The position numbers and the translations under genes are program-made. The notes under the pieces were generated by a model. It did not search any database. It was not told the origin of the DNA and worked only from the letters and a program-made list of their open reading frames with translations. Source: Rugalucina vietnamica (lineage: Eukaryota > Mollusca > Bivalvia > Lucinida > Lucinidae). Taken from it: 64,000 nt of DNA. Each line of letters starts with the position of its first letter. Position 1 is the stretch's first letter. Shown piece after piece: positions 10,645-22,385 of the stretch. The stretch spans positions 21,971,621 through 22,035,620 of the forward strand of contig OZ024870.1 in NCBI GenBank assembly GCA_964017185.1. Reading direction: 5' to 3'.

Positions 10645-11733
10645 ACGGACATGTGCCCCCCCGGACATTTGCCCCTCCATGAAAAATGATGAAAAATGAT
10701 GTGTGAGGACATCTGCCCCCACAACTCATATCAGGGGTAGGACATCTGCCCCTTCAACTCATATCAGGGGTAGGACATCTGCCCCCTCAGCCATTGATTA
10801 AGGGTGGACATCTGCCCCCCCCCCCCCTGCATTAATCCTGTATGAGTGAATGGTGTTGAGCACATATTCAGAAAAGTTATCCCCTGTATATTAACATACA
10901 TTTTTATCATTGTTCAAGGCATTGGCACAGAAACTTTTACATTGCTTTTAATAGTCTTGTTTTAATCATACTTTAATCATACTTTAATCAAACCCGGGAT
11001 TGTGGCATGTCATTACATGCATCCAGAGAGACCAGTTAGCAATGGTAACAGAGCTTGAGAGAATAAGAATCGGCGATTCGACGAAAAAACGAAACAGGCG
11101 ACACACTGTGACACTTCAGCAAAGACTAAAATCTGTCTGTGAAAAACTGAATGCAAATGAAAAAACAATACCAGAGTTCTTAGATGCTGTTGGACACTGT
11201 ATCAGATTTTAAAAGCAAACATTGTGACAAAGAAGAGGGATTGTACAGTACTGTTTAAGTCTCAGTAGTTACAGCTGATCTTTGGCTTTGTTTTCGCATA
11301 CACCATAATATCACTTTTTATGAAGCATTTTATGTAGTCATCATCAGGATCACTGTTTAATTTGTATGTGTACATTAATTTTGCTACTTGATTTTATAAA
11401 CTTCCAAACCTTGTCTTATAATTAGTGTATATTAATTGTGATTAGAAACATTATTCAGTTCCTAATGTTACTTACTTAATGTTGTCAGTGTACATTCAAT
11501 GTGATCTGATAATTGCATGCCTTGCCTTATTATTTCCTAGATCATGCATACAGCTGGAGGATAGGGGGCAAATGTCCATGGCATGTACTTTGAAAAGGGG
11601 GCAAATGTCCAACACCTTTTTATATGAAGGGGCAAATGTCCATACCTACCAATCTGTCGAGGGGGCAGATGTCCTCACACATCACTTTTCAAGGAGGGGC
11701 AAATGTCCAGGGGGGCACATGTCCTACACTCGG
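10645..11733. mobile_element. MULE-like element remnant with arrayed end motifs
   Basis: Both ends carry the motif GGACATNTGCCCC about five times, in opposite orientation (left 10648-10820, right 11568-11727 as GGGGCANATGTCC). The outermost parts match as a terminal inverted repeat including GGACATTTGCCCCTCC. Between them lies a 60-residue fragment like the C-terminus of an animal MULE transposase. Long inverted ends with arrayed sub-terminal motifs fit a Mutator-like element deleted for most of its gene. Family assignment is inference. Confidence 0.65.
11027..11212 (+). pseudogene. C-terminal fragment of a MULE-type transposase
   Basis: After an acceptor-like CATCCAG ending at 11026 there is an open frame to TAA at 11210-11212. 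It has a basic stretch (STKKRNRRHTVTLQQRL) and ends IPEFLDAVGHCIRF. Animal MULE proteins commonly end in a basic run followed by FLxGVxHxIRF, which is the reason for the call. The catalytic core is absent. It sits centrally between the arrayed inverted ends. Confidence 0.5.
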
Positions 11734-11783
11734 TCATTTCCTATAGGAAAGGCAAGGCGCGGGTACCCTCTTCGGCTGGGTAC
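11733..11783. repeat. isolated partial unit of the 196-bp satellite
   Basis: Matches positions roughly 85-135 of the first satellite unit (AAGGCAAGGCGCGGGTACCC and following), with one or two changes, immediately outside the right end of the MULE-like element. Confidence 0.85.
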
Positions 11784-11989
11784 CTATTGACTATATCTCT
11801 TTTTATGTCCATGGTGTCTATGTTTCTGTATAAACCACCTGATATGATGGTACATACGTCGCTGAAACAAAATACGCCTCATACCTCGGCGTATAAACAG
11901 TTTCATAGATACGCGAGCGATACGCCGCGATACAGTGACTTCAAGAAAAGCTTAAAAAGTGTGCGAAATCATGTCCCCTTACTCTAACA

Positions 11990-12228
11990 ATACGAAAACA
12001 TGTCCATGCAACATCGAAAACATGCCCGTAAATACGAAAACATGGGCGAGGTGGTTTAAACGAGTACCCACAAACTATGTTTCGGAACAAAAATTTCTCC
12101 ATCTTAGAAACTTAGATCCTTTACAATACGATTCGATAACATGCAACATCGAAAACATGCCAATAAATACCAATAAACATGCTAATAAATACGAAAACAT
12201 GCCCATGTAAATTCGGAAATTTTAACAA
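11990..12228. mobile_element. fragment of the ACATGCCCATG MITE family
   Basis: Contains several copies of GAAAACATGCCCATG-like ends and a GTACCCAC...CTATGTTT segment shared with the foldback MITEs at 40645, 54443 and 62450. It is rearranged, and it truncates the gag gene that follows. Confidence 0.6.
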
Positions 12229-12750
12229 CAAGATATCGTTTCGTACTTTGCTTTTTGGCTTTTGATCAACAGTTTTTTCTCTCTTAAATTTAGCAATTAG
12301 TGCTGTTTTCAGTGCATCTAGTGTTTCTGGTGGCGTTTCAAGAGATTCGAACCAGCATCTAGCTTGCCCTGCCAAATGCCACCCAAGGGCGGACAATGCC
12401 TGTTCATCATTTGTCTTCGTACATTTTTGCCATTGCTCAAATCTTTTGATATAAGAGTCAACGTTCATAGTCCCATCGCCTTGAAACAGTTCTAGTTTAA
12501 AGTTATTATACGACATACTAGTATTTTGACTCACTGTTGGTTGTTGTACTGGTTCTACCTGTTGTTGCTGTCCTTGTTGCTGCGGTTGTTGCACTGGTTC
12601 TACCTGCTGTTGCTGCTCTTGCCCCTCCAGTTGTTGCACTAGTTCTGCTTGTTGTTGTTGTTGTTGTTGTTGTTGTTGCTGCTGTTGCTGTTGCTCCTCA
12701 GGAACCGGTCCCTGCGATCGTAGGCCGTAGTTTGCCGGTCCTGCTGGCAT
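12229..12750 (-). pseudogene. LTR-retrotransposon Gag, truncated
   Basis: The minus-strand frame starts with ATG at 12750 (MPAGPANYGLRSQG), runs through a polyglutamine tract, then a Gag core: FQGDGTMNVDSYIKRFEQW, LGWHLAGQARCWFESL and LKTALIAKFKRE. This is the helical retrotransposon-gag pattern of Ty3/gypsy-type elements. The Gag match stops at about 12229 where MITE sequence begins, so no zinc knuckle, protease, RT or integrase follows. The CAG/CTG-type run at 12650-12690 is unstable microsatellite sequence. Upstream on the same strand is LTR-like DNA. Confidence 0.75.
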
Positions 12751-12811
12751 TTAGGGAATCTCGCTTAGCTTTGTGAGAGCACCGTACCGACCGTAGACTC
12801 TGTCACCACGT

Positions 12812-13860
12812 GTCGTGCGAAGACTAGAGTGTATGCTAGCGTTGCACGATCTTGATGGAAAAATCTAAAAATGAGAAGAAAACTCGAAAGTCAGCTTGGC
12901 GTCTTTATTGTGAGTTGTACCTTCAGTAATATGTGAACAATTACATGCAGCATAACATGGCAACAACAATATAATCTAAACTTATCAATATAAATTTTAA
13001 ATATTATCTTACTGTAAAACGTCTCGCTTTATTCTTTCTTTAAAATACCTGTAACTTACATTGCATTATGCATTTTTATCAAGAGTAAAATTCACTTTGA
13101 AACAGAATCTTACAATGTTTTCGAATTCTATGTTAATCCGAAACGAAATCAAAAGTAACCTTTTAACTAAAACAGATTAACAATAATATTCCTTAAATTA
13201 CATTTACATTATCATGTTGTCACGTACATGTTTCCAAAATCCACGTTATTGCATAAAAACAATTTGTTACTATGAAAAATAATACATATAGATTATTTAA
13301 AAATTGAGAAATTGTTTTGCCTGAAGCTTATTTTTGTTATAACTAACTAATGTTACTAGCAATCGAAAACGCTGTGCGAAACGCTTCTAACCCGCGTTTG
13401 CCGGATTAATTAGCGTTTTCGATCGCTGCCCAATTTTCCTATATTTACATATAATGTATGCACAGATTAAGCCGTACAAGAGTATCATTCATTGGTAAAG
13501 ATAACCAAATTAACATTTTGTCCTACAGTTAAATGAATACATAGAAGCTATAAAACAAACATTAATGCATTAAGTAAAACAGACAAAAATGAATAAAATT
13601 CTTACCTAAAAATGAGAAGAAAACTCGAAAGTCAGCTTGGCGTCTTTATTGTGAGTTGTACCTTCAGTAATATGACTGAAAGGCGACCACCAAGCTGTTT
13701 TAAAGGATGCCCGGACCTTACTTGCACATGCGACCGGGCCAATCAAACGGACGTTTACAAAACGTGCCGACCAATCGAATCTTTTCTCTCATCGATAGGA
13801 AGAAATCTAACAGCCCTACAGGGGTATCCTTTGAAGTTGTAAACTGATATAATTTTATTT
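12812..13860 (-). mobile_element. LTR-like region upstream of the gag remnant
   Basis: A 68-bp block at 12865-12932 recurs at 13606-13673 (offset 741). Read on the minus strand each block has AATAAA followed by GACGCCAAGCTGAC, as in an LTR R region. Further upstream (13680-13860) are two ATTGG (CCAAT) boxes. A candidate primer-binding site TGGTGACAGAG lies at about 12810. The copy at 13606 is followed on the minus strand by AG|GTAAGA, a donor-like site. LTR ends could not be fixed, and the region may be two merged LTR fragments. Confidence 0.5.
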
Positions 13861-14707
13861 AACTTGATTTTCCTGGTTGCTACGACATTTTTATTGCTTT
13901 TGTGTTCGCCACGAAATCCAATTTCTTACATCAAACCATGTATTTAATTTTGAATACTTTTATTGCTTCCAAACATACGAATGCGTAATATGACAGCATA
14001 TAACGCATCTCAGGCTTATGCTAATTTATCAAGGTGCAATTTTCTGTCTTTCTTAGATTAAGTTGTGCAATATTAGGTAAAGATAGAGTGTCTAGCCTGT
14101 AGCAAGTACAATTACGCTGTTGTTCCCAATATCTAAAGTAACTATAATAAATGTGCCCATGCACTTCATGTCTTTGTCGAAAATTGCCTTTGTTACAAAC
14201 TTTTTATCAAAATCGAAAAACTACTTTAATTTGAAAAACGCGAATTCTATATCAAAACATGTAGATGTATAAGACATCTAAATGACAAAATTTGTCTCTC
14301 ATGACAGTTTTTCTAAAATCTTACAGAAAATTTTTTTGTTCATGTACCATAAAAACATAACATAACATACACTTTTAATGCTTCTGATTACAGCACTATT
14401 CTCTGTTAAGCAAAATTTTGCAAAATAATTTTGAATCTTTTCAAATAACTTTGTACTCATTGCACCTTCCCTTTATCTATCCAAGTTATTCCATTTATGA
14501 GTTTTATGTTGCATGGCTTTGTGGCCACCTGAACATCATTTGTCTGTTCACTTAGCCCTCTGTATTGTACTTATTCTGTCAAAGCTAGCACCGTGACCAC
14601 CTTACCTTCGATTCGTTATATATATATATGTTTCAATTTGGTACCTATGAATAAAAAAAAAATCCTTAAAACATGATTTCCTTATTTCTTGTTTATATCA
14701 CTGGACC
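13861..14707. other. AT-rich non-coding sequence
   Basis: I see no supported gene or clear repeat apart from a short (TA) run near 14620. Confidence 0.5.
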
Positions 14708-14942
14708 ACTGCGGAAGCCGAGGGCGAGGTTAGGCGCCTGAAAAATCGGTTAAGGCCCCCCCCCCCCCGGAATTTTATTACTGCTCGTTCCAAGGCGATA
14801 CTTCTGTTGTGGTTCCATTTGTGTTGGAGTCGACTTTTTGCGCTTGTTGAACCTTCTGTATGTTTTCATATTTTCAGTACAGTTCGGGTAACTAAGTGGT
14901 CACCTTTTGGGACATAGCTGCTCACTCGGTTTACGATAGGTT
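14708..14942 (+). mobile_element. PLE 3'-UTR fragment
   Basis: Contains CCAAGGCGATACTTCTGT, then AACTAAGTGGTCACC, then AGCTGCTCACTCGG, in the order of the 3' UTR at 33660-34024. Truncated at the right end. Confidence 0.75.
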
Positions 14943-16303
14943 TATTTATTTATTTATTCCGAAATTTTAGTCAATATATTTACATACATAGTTACAAGTG
15001 TTTACATGATAACATTGGAGAATATATACTATAAGACTTAAGTTTAGCAATTTTTATTTGATTTCGAAATTGCAAATTGGTATAAAGATGAACTGAACTT
15101 AACTCTTTAACCCATCAATATTTAATCCTTAAGGAACCACAATTTCCACTTTTCGCCGAAAAGCCATCTTTTCCTGACGCAATTACGCTACGTCAAAGTA
15201 AACAGGGGTGTCACCTCAAAATTCACATTGTTTCTTGGCATATGAAAAGTTAACCTTTTATTCCCAAAGCAGTCATTTAACATCTTCTCGTGCTCAAAAA
15301 GAGTACAGTACCATGATCGTACAGATTTGGTTCCATTATTGTACCAGATAACGCCCCCGGTGTATGACGTAATTGACGTCATTTTGTTCACTGGCCTCTC
15401 TCCCGAGGTGAACCCATATGTGTTTAATTGCTGAAATGACGTGCGATTTTGCTTTTACGAGTAAAATTTCGCTTAGTAGGCCTATAAGTTTTGATGTGAT
15501 GTCAAGTCTAGTCTTGCACGTTTACGTTTAACGTTTACAGGACCAAAAACGTAACGGCGATATTCACGGTGTTCGCACCACGCAGGTTGTTTCCTATCAG
15601 CTGTTTCGATACAAAACCATCTTTCCATGCCGAGAATCATCAAACCCGATATTCGTGGTTGCCTAAAAATCGATTACGTCACTATGACGTCAAATTGGCA
15701 TTGCCCTTTATCATGATAGCATTACGTTGTCTGGCGTCATGATGTCGTTTTTTGATGCTATCAGCTGATGGAATATGGTTCTAGGAGACTGTATCGTACT
15801 CTAGCAAACTTAGAGACTTCAATTGGCTTCTTTTTTCTTCATGTCTGCACTGAGCATACTGAGCATCGTGTAACGCTGGTGTAACGTCAGGCCATGACGG
15901 CGTCCCCTCACGGAATTTTTCAAATGTCATTTCGTCTTTTTCGTGATGACACTTTTACCAATCAAACAAGGCAAAAATTTATAACATGTGATGCACGTGG
16001 AATGCTGGGCACGTGATTTGCATGATTTTTTAAACGTAACGTAGCAAATCGTGGACGTGAGAAAAGCACACAAACTCGTCTCGAATCATGAATTTGAGCA
16101 TCACTTGACATATTAAAAGCGTATGTAAAGTTTTCAAACATTTGATTTTGAAAATAATGATGGATGAAAAAATTGCTAAACTTAAGTCTTATAGTATATA
16201 TGTGACTCGGATTAGGCGTAGGCATGCCTATAATTGCCTTCTCCGTATAATGTACGTGTTGCAATGAAACATCAATATACAAGTGGAAAATATGAAAGCA
16301 TAT
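14943..16303. other. non-coding; contains CRE-like palindromes
   Basis: No credible gene. Two perfect TGACGTCA palindromes at 15374-15381 and 15685-15692, plus near-matches (TGACGTAA at 15364, TTACGTCA at 15674). Confidence 0.5.
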
Positions 16304-16541
16304 GAGCCTTCGCATGAGAAAGACATCACTGAGAGTTTCTGATCAGGTCCGACACAAACCAGCCTGTACAGTCAAAGAAGCAGGCTTTCTTAATAGCTGG
16401 AAAATTCCAATTTTCAACAAGAAGAGGTGTCATACTATCTGTGTAGTGGAAACAAAGACGCTGATCAGCTGTGCAGTCTCTGTACAGCTGATCCGCGTCC
16501 CTGTTTTCGCCTATGCATGTTGCCCATCTCATGCGGCGGCC
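16304..16541. mobile_element. GAGCC-ended MITE with palindromic core
   Basis: One of about ten related copies. Ends are GAGCC(N)CATGAGAAA and its inverse; the core is a palindrome GCTGATCAGCTGTGCAG...CTGTACAGCTGATC. It also has the shared strings GACACAAACCAGCCTGTAC and AAGCAGGCT. No coding capacity. Confidence 0.8.
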
Positions 16542-17603
16542 CGTTTATATAGATCTGATCAGATCTACATGATTTAGTTACATGAAATTGAAAAAGAAGA
16601 AAAAAATCAATATGACTGCCTGTAAAAAATACCGTGCACCGCTACTGGGGGCCCCCAAGACATCTCCCATCCACTCCGTAGACGCTAGGCAAAGTGATAT
16701 AAAAAAAGAGAGAGAAATGAGGCCAACAGTATCATGTCTTCACAAAAGGTATTTCTTCAGTACAGTGGTAGTTATGTTACTCGGTTTGTTAATCGAACTC
16801 GCCAAAATTGACGTCATAATCTTTTCTGGACCGGAGGTCATGAGAAGCGTGTTTACTAAAAAATTGACCTTTGGAAGTGAATAAAACTGACCCAAATACT
16901 GAGGAATTTACAGTGTTAACAGTTAACTGGTTACGGTAAGTATGTCTTTGAGTGGATTTAGTCAACAATAATTCCAACTTAACTAATTTCCTACATTCTG
17001 ATTGGTTGTTTGGAAGACTTTATACTTCGATAAAAGCAATGCGTAAGAATACTCAATTTTCACCTTAAAAACGGCGCGACGTTACGTGATAACGTGACGT
17101 TTCTTCAAAGAAACGTTGACGTCATCAAATCTAAACGTCATGAAAACAATGGACGAACGCGTTTTGAAGAAGTCGAAATGAATATTTGGAACTTTTATGA
17201 ACATGGACGCTTTTTCTTTTAACAGAACATTGTACGGTAAGAGTTTTAATCTTCTTGTTGAGTGTTGAAATTTGACGTTTGAATTTCTAATGTTCCGAGC
17301 CCCAGTTCAAAATTGACATGTCTTTCTATCGGTCCAGACGGCGATATTTTCTATCAAAAGCACAATTTTGACTGGAGGGGAGATGTTTTAAAGCTCTCAC
17401 TTTGACAGCCTGCCTATTGCAAGCCAGTTATAGCTTCTATTTATTGCGAGAAGTGAGTTTTATGCTTTGGAAATTTTCAAGATGGCTGCCTCATGAAAAT
17501 CCGTTTTGCTCTATTTTCCTTCCGCTGGCTATGAAAATTTAAATCTATGTAGACAAATGCAGTGTATTGAGACAAAGTTGGAATTATAAGGAATGAATTA
17601 TTC
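16542..17603. other. non-coding; further CRE-like palindromes
   Basis: TGACGTCA at 16809-16816 and 17117-17124. Otherwise no supported gene. Confidence 0.45.
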
Positions 17604-17731
17604 TTTTTGTTGATTTTATCGATGTGTAAACTCAGGCGAATCACTCACAAACTTTTTCATAAAGCCCTTCGGGCTTTATTTAGTTTGTGAGTGATTCGCC
17701 TGAGTTTACACATCGATAAAATCAACAAAAA
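17604..17731. repeat. long near-perfect hairpin, arms about 50 bp
   Basis: Left arm 17604-17653 (TTTTTGTTGATTTTATCGAT...) is exactly complementary to 17682-17731. The loop itself holds a second small hairpin AAAGCCC-TTCG-GGGCTTT. Weaker symmetry extends to about 17570 and 17760, suggesting a foldback MITE. Confidence 0.85.
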
Positions 17732-18402
17732 TAAAATTCATGTCTAGACATCACTTTGTTATGTAATTTACTATCAGCGATAACGTGTATTGATTTTATT
17801 ATGCGGCAATGACAAAGTGTGTCACTGTTTGCGTGCATGAGACAGCGGTACATTTATAGTTTTATACAGCTAATTTAACGATGAATAGTACATAATAAGG
17901 TTATGCCTTTTCTATCACGGGTAGGTAAATAATAGTATAGTCAGTACCAGGGCATTATCTCAAATTTGTGATGTAGGGGAGTTTCTCAATGTTCATTTCA
18001 ACATGTATGATAATTAGTTTGAAATAAATATGCTCCGCGAGTTGCTTTTTTGTTTATAACAATTTTTATGAAACTTTTCAGCAATTCAGGATCTTAACGT
18101 TGCATGATTCCAACCACTCACAGACCAAGAGCCGAACAGGTCCATCAGGATGAACAAAAAGGCCAGAAGGATGGTAATGTTTATTTCTACATTGGTTTGC
18201 AACTATAAATTGTTATATTTTATTGATATGTAAATCAGATTTAACCATTTTGTATCAGACCATAGACCTGCGCTACCATTGATCAGCCAGGGTAAAGATT
18301 CAGCTATACATTCAATTTTTTATTTGATTCTTCTTATTATTTTAATTTATATTTTTCCATTTGATGTCAGTTGTGCTTTTGGTAAATTTTATGCATATTT
18401 TA
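17732..18402. other. AT-rich non-coding sequence
   Basis: No gene supported. The last 100 bp are the 3' flank of the LINE fragment that follows on the minus strand. Confidence 0.4.
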
Positions 18403-19295
18403 GAGCCTATTAGTTTGGATGATAAACTTTATTACATAACTAAACAGCAAGCAATTTTCTTCATATGATAAATCTGCATTACCTTTAAGCATGTCATCTG
18501 CACATATTGAGATTTTGCTGTACAGCTCAGGGATAGATTGAAGAGAGTTTATTAAGCTCACTCGTTCATTTAGGAATCTTGGGCAGTGAAATAAGAAATG
18601 GTCAGTTGTTTCTGGGCAGTTACATGTTGCGCAGTTTTTTGTGTCATTCAGTTTATCGTCAAATAGATGTTGATTGAGTTGACTTTTAGAGTTTCTAAGT
18701 TGACATAACAGTATATTTGCCTTCCTTTCGCCATAACAATAGTGCTTTGGTGGCACAGTAATCCTATTTTTAAGTTCTTGTTTGAATGAAAATAGTGACG
18801 TACAGTTTGCTAGATTTTGATCTAGTGTATTCCATAAATCAATAGTAGAAGGAAAAAAAGATTCTTTGAAAGATGATGTTCGGGGTACAGGGTATCGTAA
18901 ATTATGGTTTCTTAATGTATATGGTGTTACATGACTGTTGTAATCATCAACTATTTTATTAATGTAAGTTGGGGTTTCATAATTTAATATCTTATAGAAA
19001 TGAATCAGTCTAGAATTTTTTCTTCTTTCAGAAAGTGATACCCATCCTAGCTCATTGTATAAAACTGTGTGTGATGTTCCTCGACGCAGACCTGTTATGA
19101 TTCTGGCTGCATCCAATTGGATGGATTCAAGAAGTTTGGATTCCTGATCTGAACAGTTGTCCCAGATGATGTTTCCATATTCTAATATGGGTCTAATGTA
19201 AGAGGTAAAGAAACGAGATAGAGATTTTCTGTCCATATCATATTTTAACATCCTTAGTATGTTTAACCTGTAAGAAGCTTTTTCATATATGCGAT
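18403..19295 (-). mobile_element. non-LTR retrotransposon (LINE) C-terminal fragment
   Basis: About 297 open codons on the minus strand, ending with the stop at 18400. The protein is the region downstream of a LINE reverse transcriptase: SYIRPILEYGNIIWDNCS, then GTSHTVLYNELGW, then a zinc-knuckle-like CATCNCPETTDHFLFHCP. The RT palm and endonuclease are missing, and 5' truncation is usual for LINEs. At 19295 the frame runs on into an unrelated PLE 3'-UTR fragment, so the first residues of the long reading frame are not LINE protein. Clade (CR1/L2 or Jockey-like) not determined. Confidence 0.8.
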
Positions 19296-19422
19296 TCGAT
19301 AGGTTTTCTATGTGTAAGTACTTTATTGTCAATTTGGTTTTTCCCACCTCGGTTTTTGGAGTGGGAATCTTTCTGATAGCGCCTTTTCCTGATCGTTGCC
19401 TAATTGTTTTGTACCTTTTCAT
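19296..19422 (+). mobile_element. PLE 3'-UTR fragment joined to the LINE fragment
   Basis: GTCAATTTGGTTTTTCCC, CACCTCGGTTTTTGGAGTGG and GCGCCTTTTCCTGATCG match the last third of the PLE 3' UTR. The opposite orientation to the LINE fragment shows two independent insertions. Confidence 0.75.
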
Positions 19423-19971
19423 CAATTTAACATCAATTGGAATAATAAGAACATTTAAAATTGTGCATATAGTATAGTTTATGTATTTTATGTGCTCATG
19501 CTACTTTGATATTCCATCACTTGTTATACGTATTTTGTTGTTAACATGTTTGTTTAATTCACATTCCCTCGTTTAGGGGGTTTTTCGTAAAAATTTGACT
19601 TGACTTTGACCGTATGGGTAGCGTTTTAACGCTTGCTATATTTTAAGCACTTGTTGGATGTCATGACGTCCTAAGTTTCAGTAAAAATCGCATTAAATGG
19701 AGGCAACGTCCCGACATGACCACAGCTGTTGACTGTGACGTCAAGCATCAATTCAAAAATGCGTGATTGTGGCTGAGCTTTGGACGTAAATAAAAAAAAT
19801 AGCTGTCTTTCCACTAACCCGGCTGACTCTGAAGTTTTATTGCCTTTATAAATGAAATAAAAATATTTTCATGCCGACCGACCCTCAACATTTTAAGAGG
19901 AAAGTAGAATATGATTTTAAAAACTACGACAATTGCAACAATGATGTTTAAACTCACTTTCTTAAGCTTCC
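19423..19971. other. non-coding with a dispersed non-LTR tail
   Basis: 19655-19765 (CATGACGTCC...CGACATGACCACAGCTGTTG) is related to 27600-27700 and 24240-24320, a dispersed 3'-tail-like repeat. A fifth TGACGTCA is at 19736-19743. No gene. Confidence 0.5.
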
Positions 19972-19972
19972 T

Positions 19973-20016
<44 letters not shown>

Positions 20017-20044
20017 GGTAGGTAGGTAGGTAGGTAGGTAGGTA
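19972..20044. repeat. compound tetranucleotide repeat (AGTA)n-(AGGT)n
   Basis: Uninterrupted AGTA repeats switch to AGGT repeats. The adjacent 20045-20170 (ACTTTATTTAAAGAGGG and following) looks like the reverse-oriented 3' end of a retroposon with this as its tail. Confidence 0.95.
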
Positions 20045-20170
20045 CTTTATTTAAAGAGGGTAACCTAATTGTTTTAACTTCATTGTATGTCTGTTTCAAG
20101 TACTTACAATGTAAGATTAACTTAAGTGCGTTCAAAGTTAACCAATTTTGTACACAGAAAAAATACAAGT

Positions 20171-21104
20171 CATGAAATAATAAAAAAAAAAAATGACCTA
20201 CCGTCCCTACCCCGTCTTCAGCATGTTAGTGGAAGCACGGCGTTTATTATTTTACGTTTTAATGGCTTTAATACCAGCTATTTTATACTTGTTTCGACAA
20301 TTTAAAACTAACATATTGACTCGGTGATAGATTTGATACTGTAATGCATTTCGATAACTTCACTAGGTAGCACTAAATAGTTTAAAAGCCATACAAATTA
20401 GTGGTGCAGCACATATTGCCATGGCCTATTTACTATATACAAAATAAGGGTCGTATTATTATCGAATGAAAGGAAATATTAACTGCCTCGTCAAAGTTTA
20501 TAAAATACAATGGACTACTCATTATATACAGAGAGCCGATCAAATACATGTACCAGGTTTGTTATAGTTTGTTGATTTCGTGTTCACCTGTCACCCAACA
20601 GATAAGGCCATATTGAGGCGGGACTGCGGTTTAAAGTATCATCTAAAGGCGACGAAAGTTTGAGAGAGAGGCTTGCTGTATGTTTGGAACATTTTGTCAA
20701 AATGACATGTTATGACAGATTAGATGTAACGAACAACCGAGCCCGCAACCCTTAAACCCCGTCGGTGGAAAAGCATGCTCATCCACTGAGGGTTGTTAAC
20801 TGTGCTGTTATATGCGACACTAACTTCACCAACTACCGAGTTGGAAATTTACATATCTATTTATAGCACACCATGACACTACCCCCCCCCCTCCTCCGAG
20901 AAAACTCGTCGCGAGTCTTGGCCTGGGAACATGGGTAAGGCAACTCCGGTCTGGTAGTTGTCATTATCTCAAAGCTGCCACCAAATTTAACGAACAGCCG
21001 AAACAAGACACAGCTAAACTCCGTAGGTAGAAAAGCATGCTCATCGTTCCCTCATGTAAGAATGTCACGAAACCTGCGCTTTACTCTTGATGAACAGGTG
21101 ACAT
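20171..21104. other. non-coding; a diverged local duplication
   Basis: 20730-20795 and 20990-21050 share AACGAACAnCCGA and GGAAAAGCATGCTCATC-type strings, an old duplication. No gene supported. Confidence 0.45.
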
Positions 21105-22050
21105 ATGCTGTTGTAGCGGAACGGCGTTGGCGGCATTTAATCTTAAGGCATAGAACGGTATTAACAGCATTTCGATTTAAGTTATAATCATGAGGTAGAA
21201 CAGAGAAAGTGACATTGGAGGTTAAGTTGCGGTGCGGCGTTGGTGGCAATTGAGGGTAACTCCAACTCTTGAAGCATGACGGCGTTGGCGGCATTTGAGC
21301 TTACCTCTAACTCTTGTAGCGGGTTGGCTTTGGAGGCATTTGAAGTCAAATCCAACTCTTATTGCGGCATTTGAGGTTAGCTGCAACTCTTGTAGCGGGG
21401 CGGTGTTTGCGGCATTTGAGTATAACTCCAGCTCTTGTAGCGGAACGGCATTGGCGGCACTTGAGGTTACCTCTAGATCTTGTGGCGGGACCGTGTTTGC
21501 GGCATTTGAGGGAATCTTTAACTCTTTTAGCGGGATGGTGTTGGAGGCATTTGAGGTTAACTCCAACTCTTGTAGCGGAACGATGTTGGCAGCATTTGAG
21601 GTTAACTCCAACTCTTGTAGTGGGACAAAATTGTCGGCATTTGAGGTTAACTCCAACTCTTGAAGTGGGACAGAATTGTCGGCATTTGAGGTTAACTTCA
21701 ACTCTTGTAGCGGGGCACTTTTGGTGGCATTTTTTGGGGTTAGCTCCAACTCTTGTAGCGGGACGGCATTTGGCGGCATTCGGTTTTAACACATATTCTT
21801 GAGACAGGACGTTGTCAGCGTCGTTTGTATGTATGAAATACTTTTGAGGCAGTAAGGCGTTGGTGGCATTTGAGCTTAACCCCTACTCTTGTGGCTTTTG
21901 GGCCATTTGGATTTAACATATAGTTTTTGATTGGATGACATTGGCACCATTTGGAATTGAGACGTACGCGTTTAGAGGGACGGCGTTGGCGGCACGTGAT
22001 TTTAAAACATACTTTCGGGACGGGATAGTATTGCTAGCATTTGATACTAA
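21105..22050. repeat. 45-bp minisatellite, many degenerate units
   Basis: The clearest part (21400-21730) repeats GCATTTGAGGTTAACTCC and TCTTGTAGCGGGAC with a 45-bp period (for example 21547, 21592, 21637, 21682, 21727). Degenerate units extend both ways. As 45 is a multiple of three, open frames run on both strands; the minus strand encodes 15-residue repeats of the form VPLQELELTSNAAN. No promoter, exon context or known domain supports real coding. Confidence 0.9.
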
Positions 22051-22385
22051 TACACCTGGACATCTTTATAAAATGGTTCGTTACGACACGGTTTTGATAT
22101 AACATTGATCATTGTTGGACCCAAAAAATCCTCCATTGCGCCTAAACAAAAGTGGCTCCTCCAACAGCCCACCGCCTAGATAACTTTGTCACAGGGACCT
22201 GCGGCCCTGATCTGTCAGGGGCCCATAGGACCCCTATGTCTTCGCTTTAGTGTAGGATTACCTTCTCAAGTAATCTGTCACTGCCTGAGCGGTTTGCCTT
22301 TGCAACACCAGCTTTAAAGCTAAATCCGCCATTGCACCATTGCAAACATGGCTCCTCAAACAAGCCATCTCTTCTGAAATGCACC

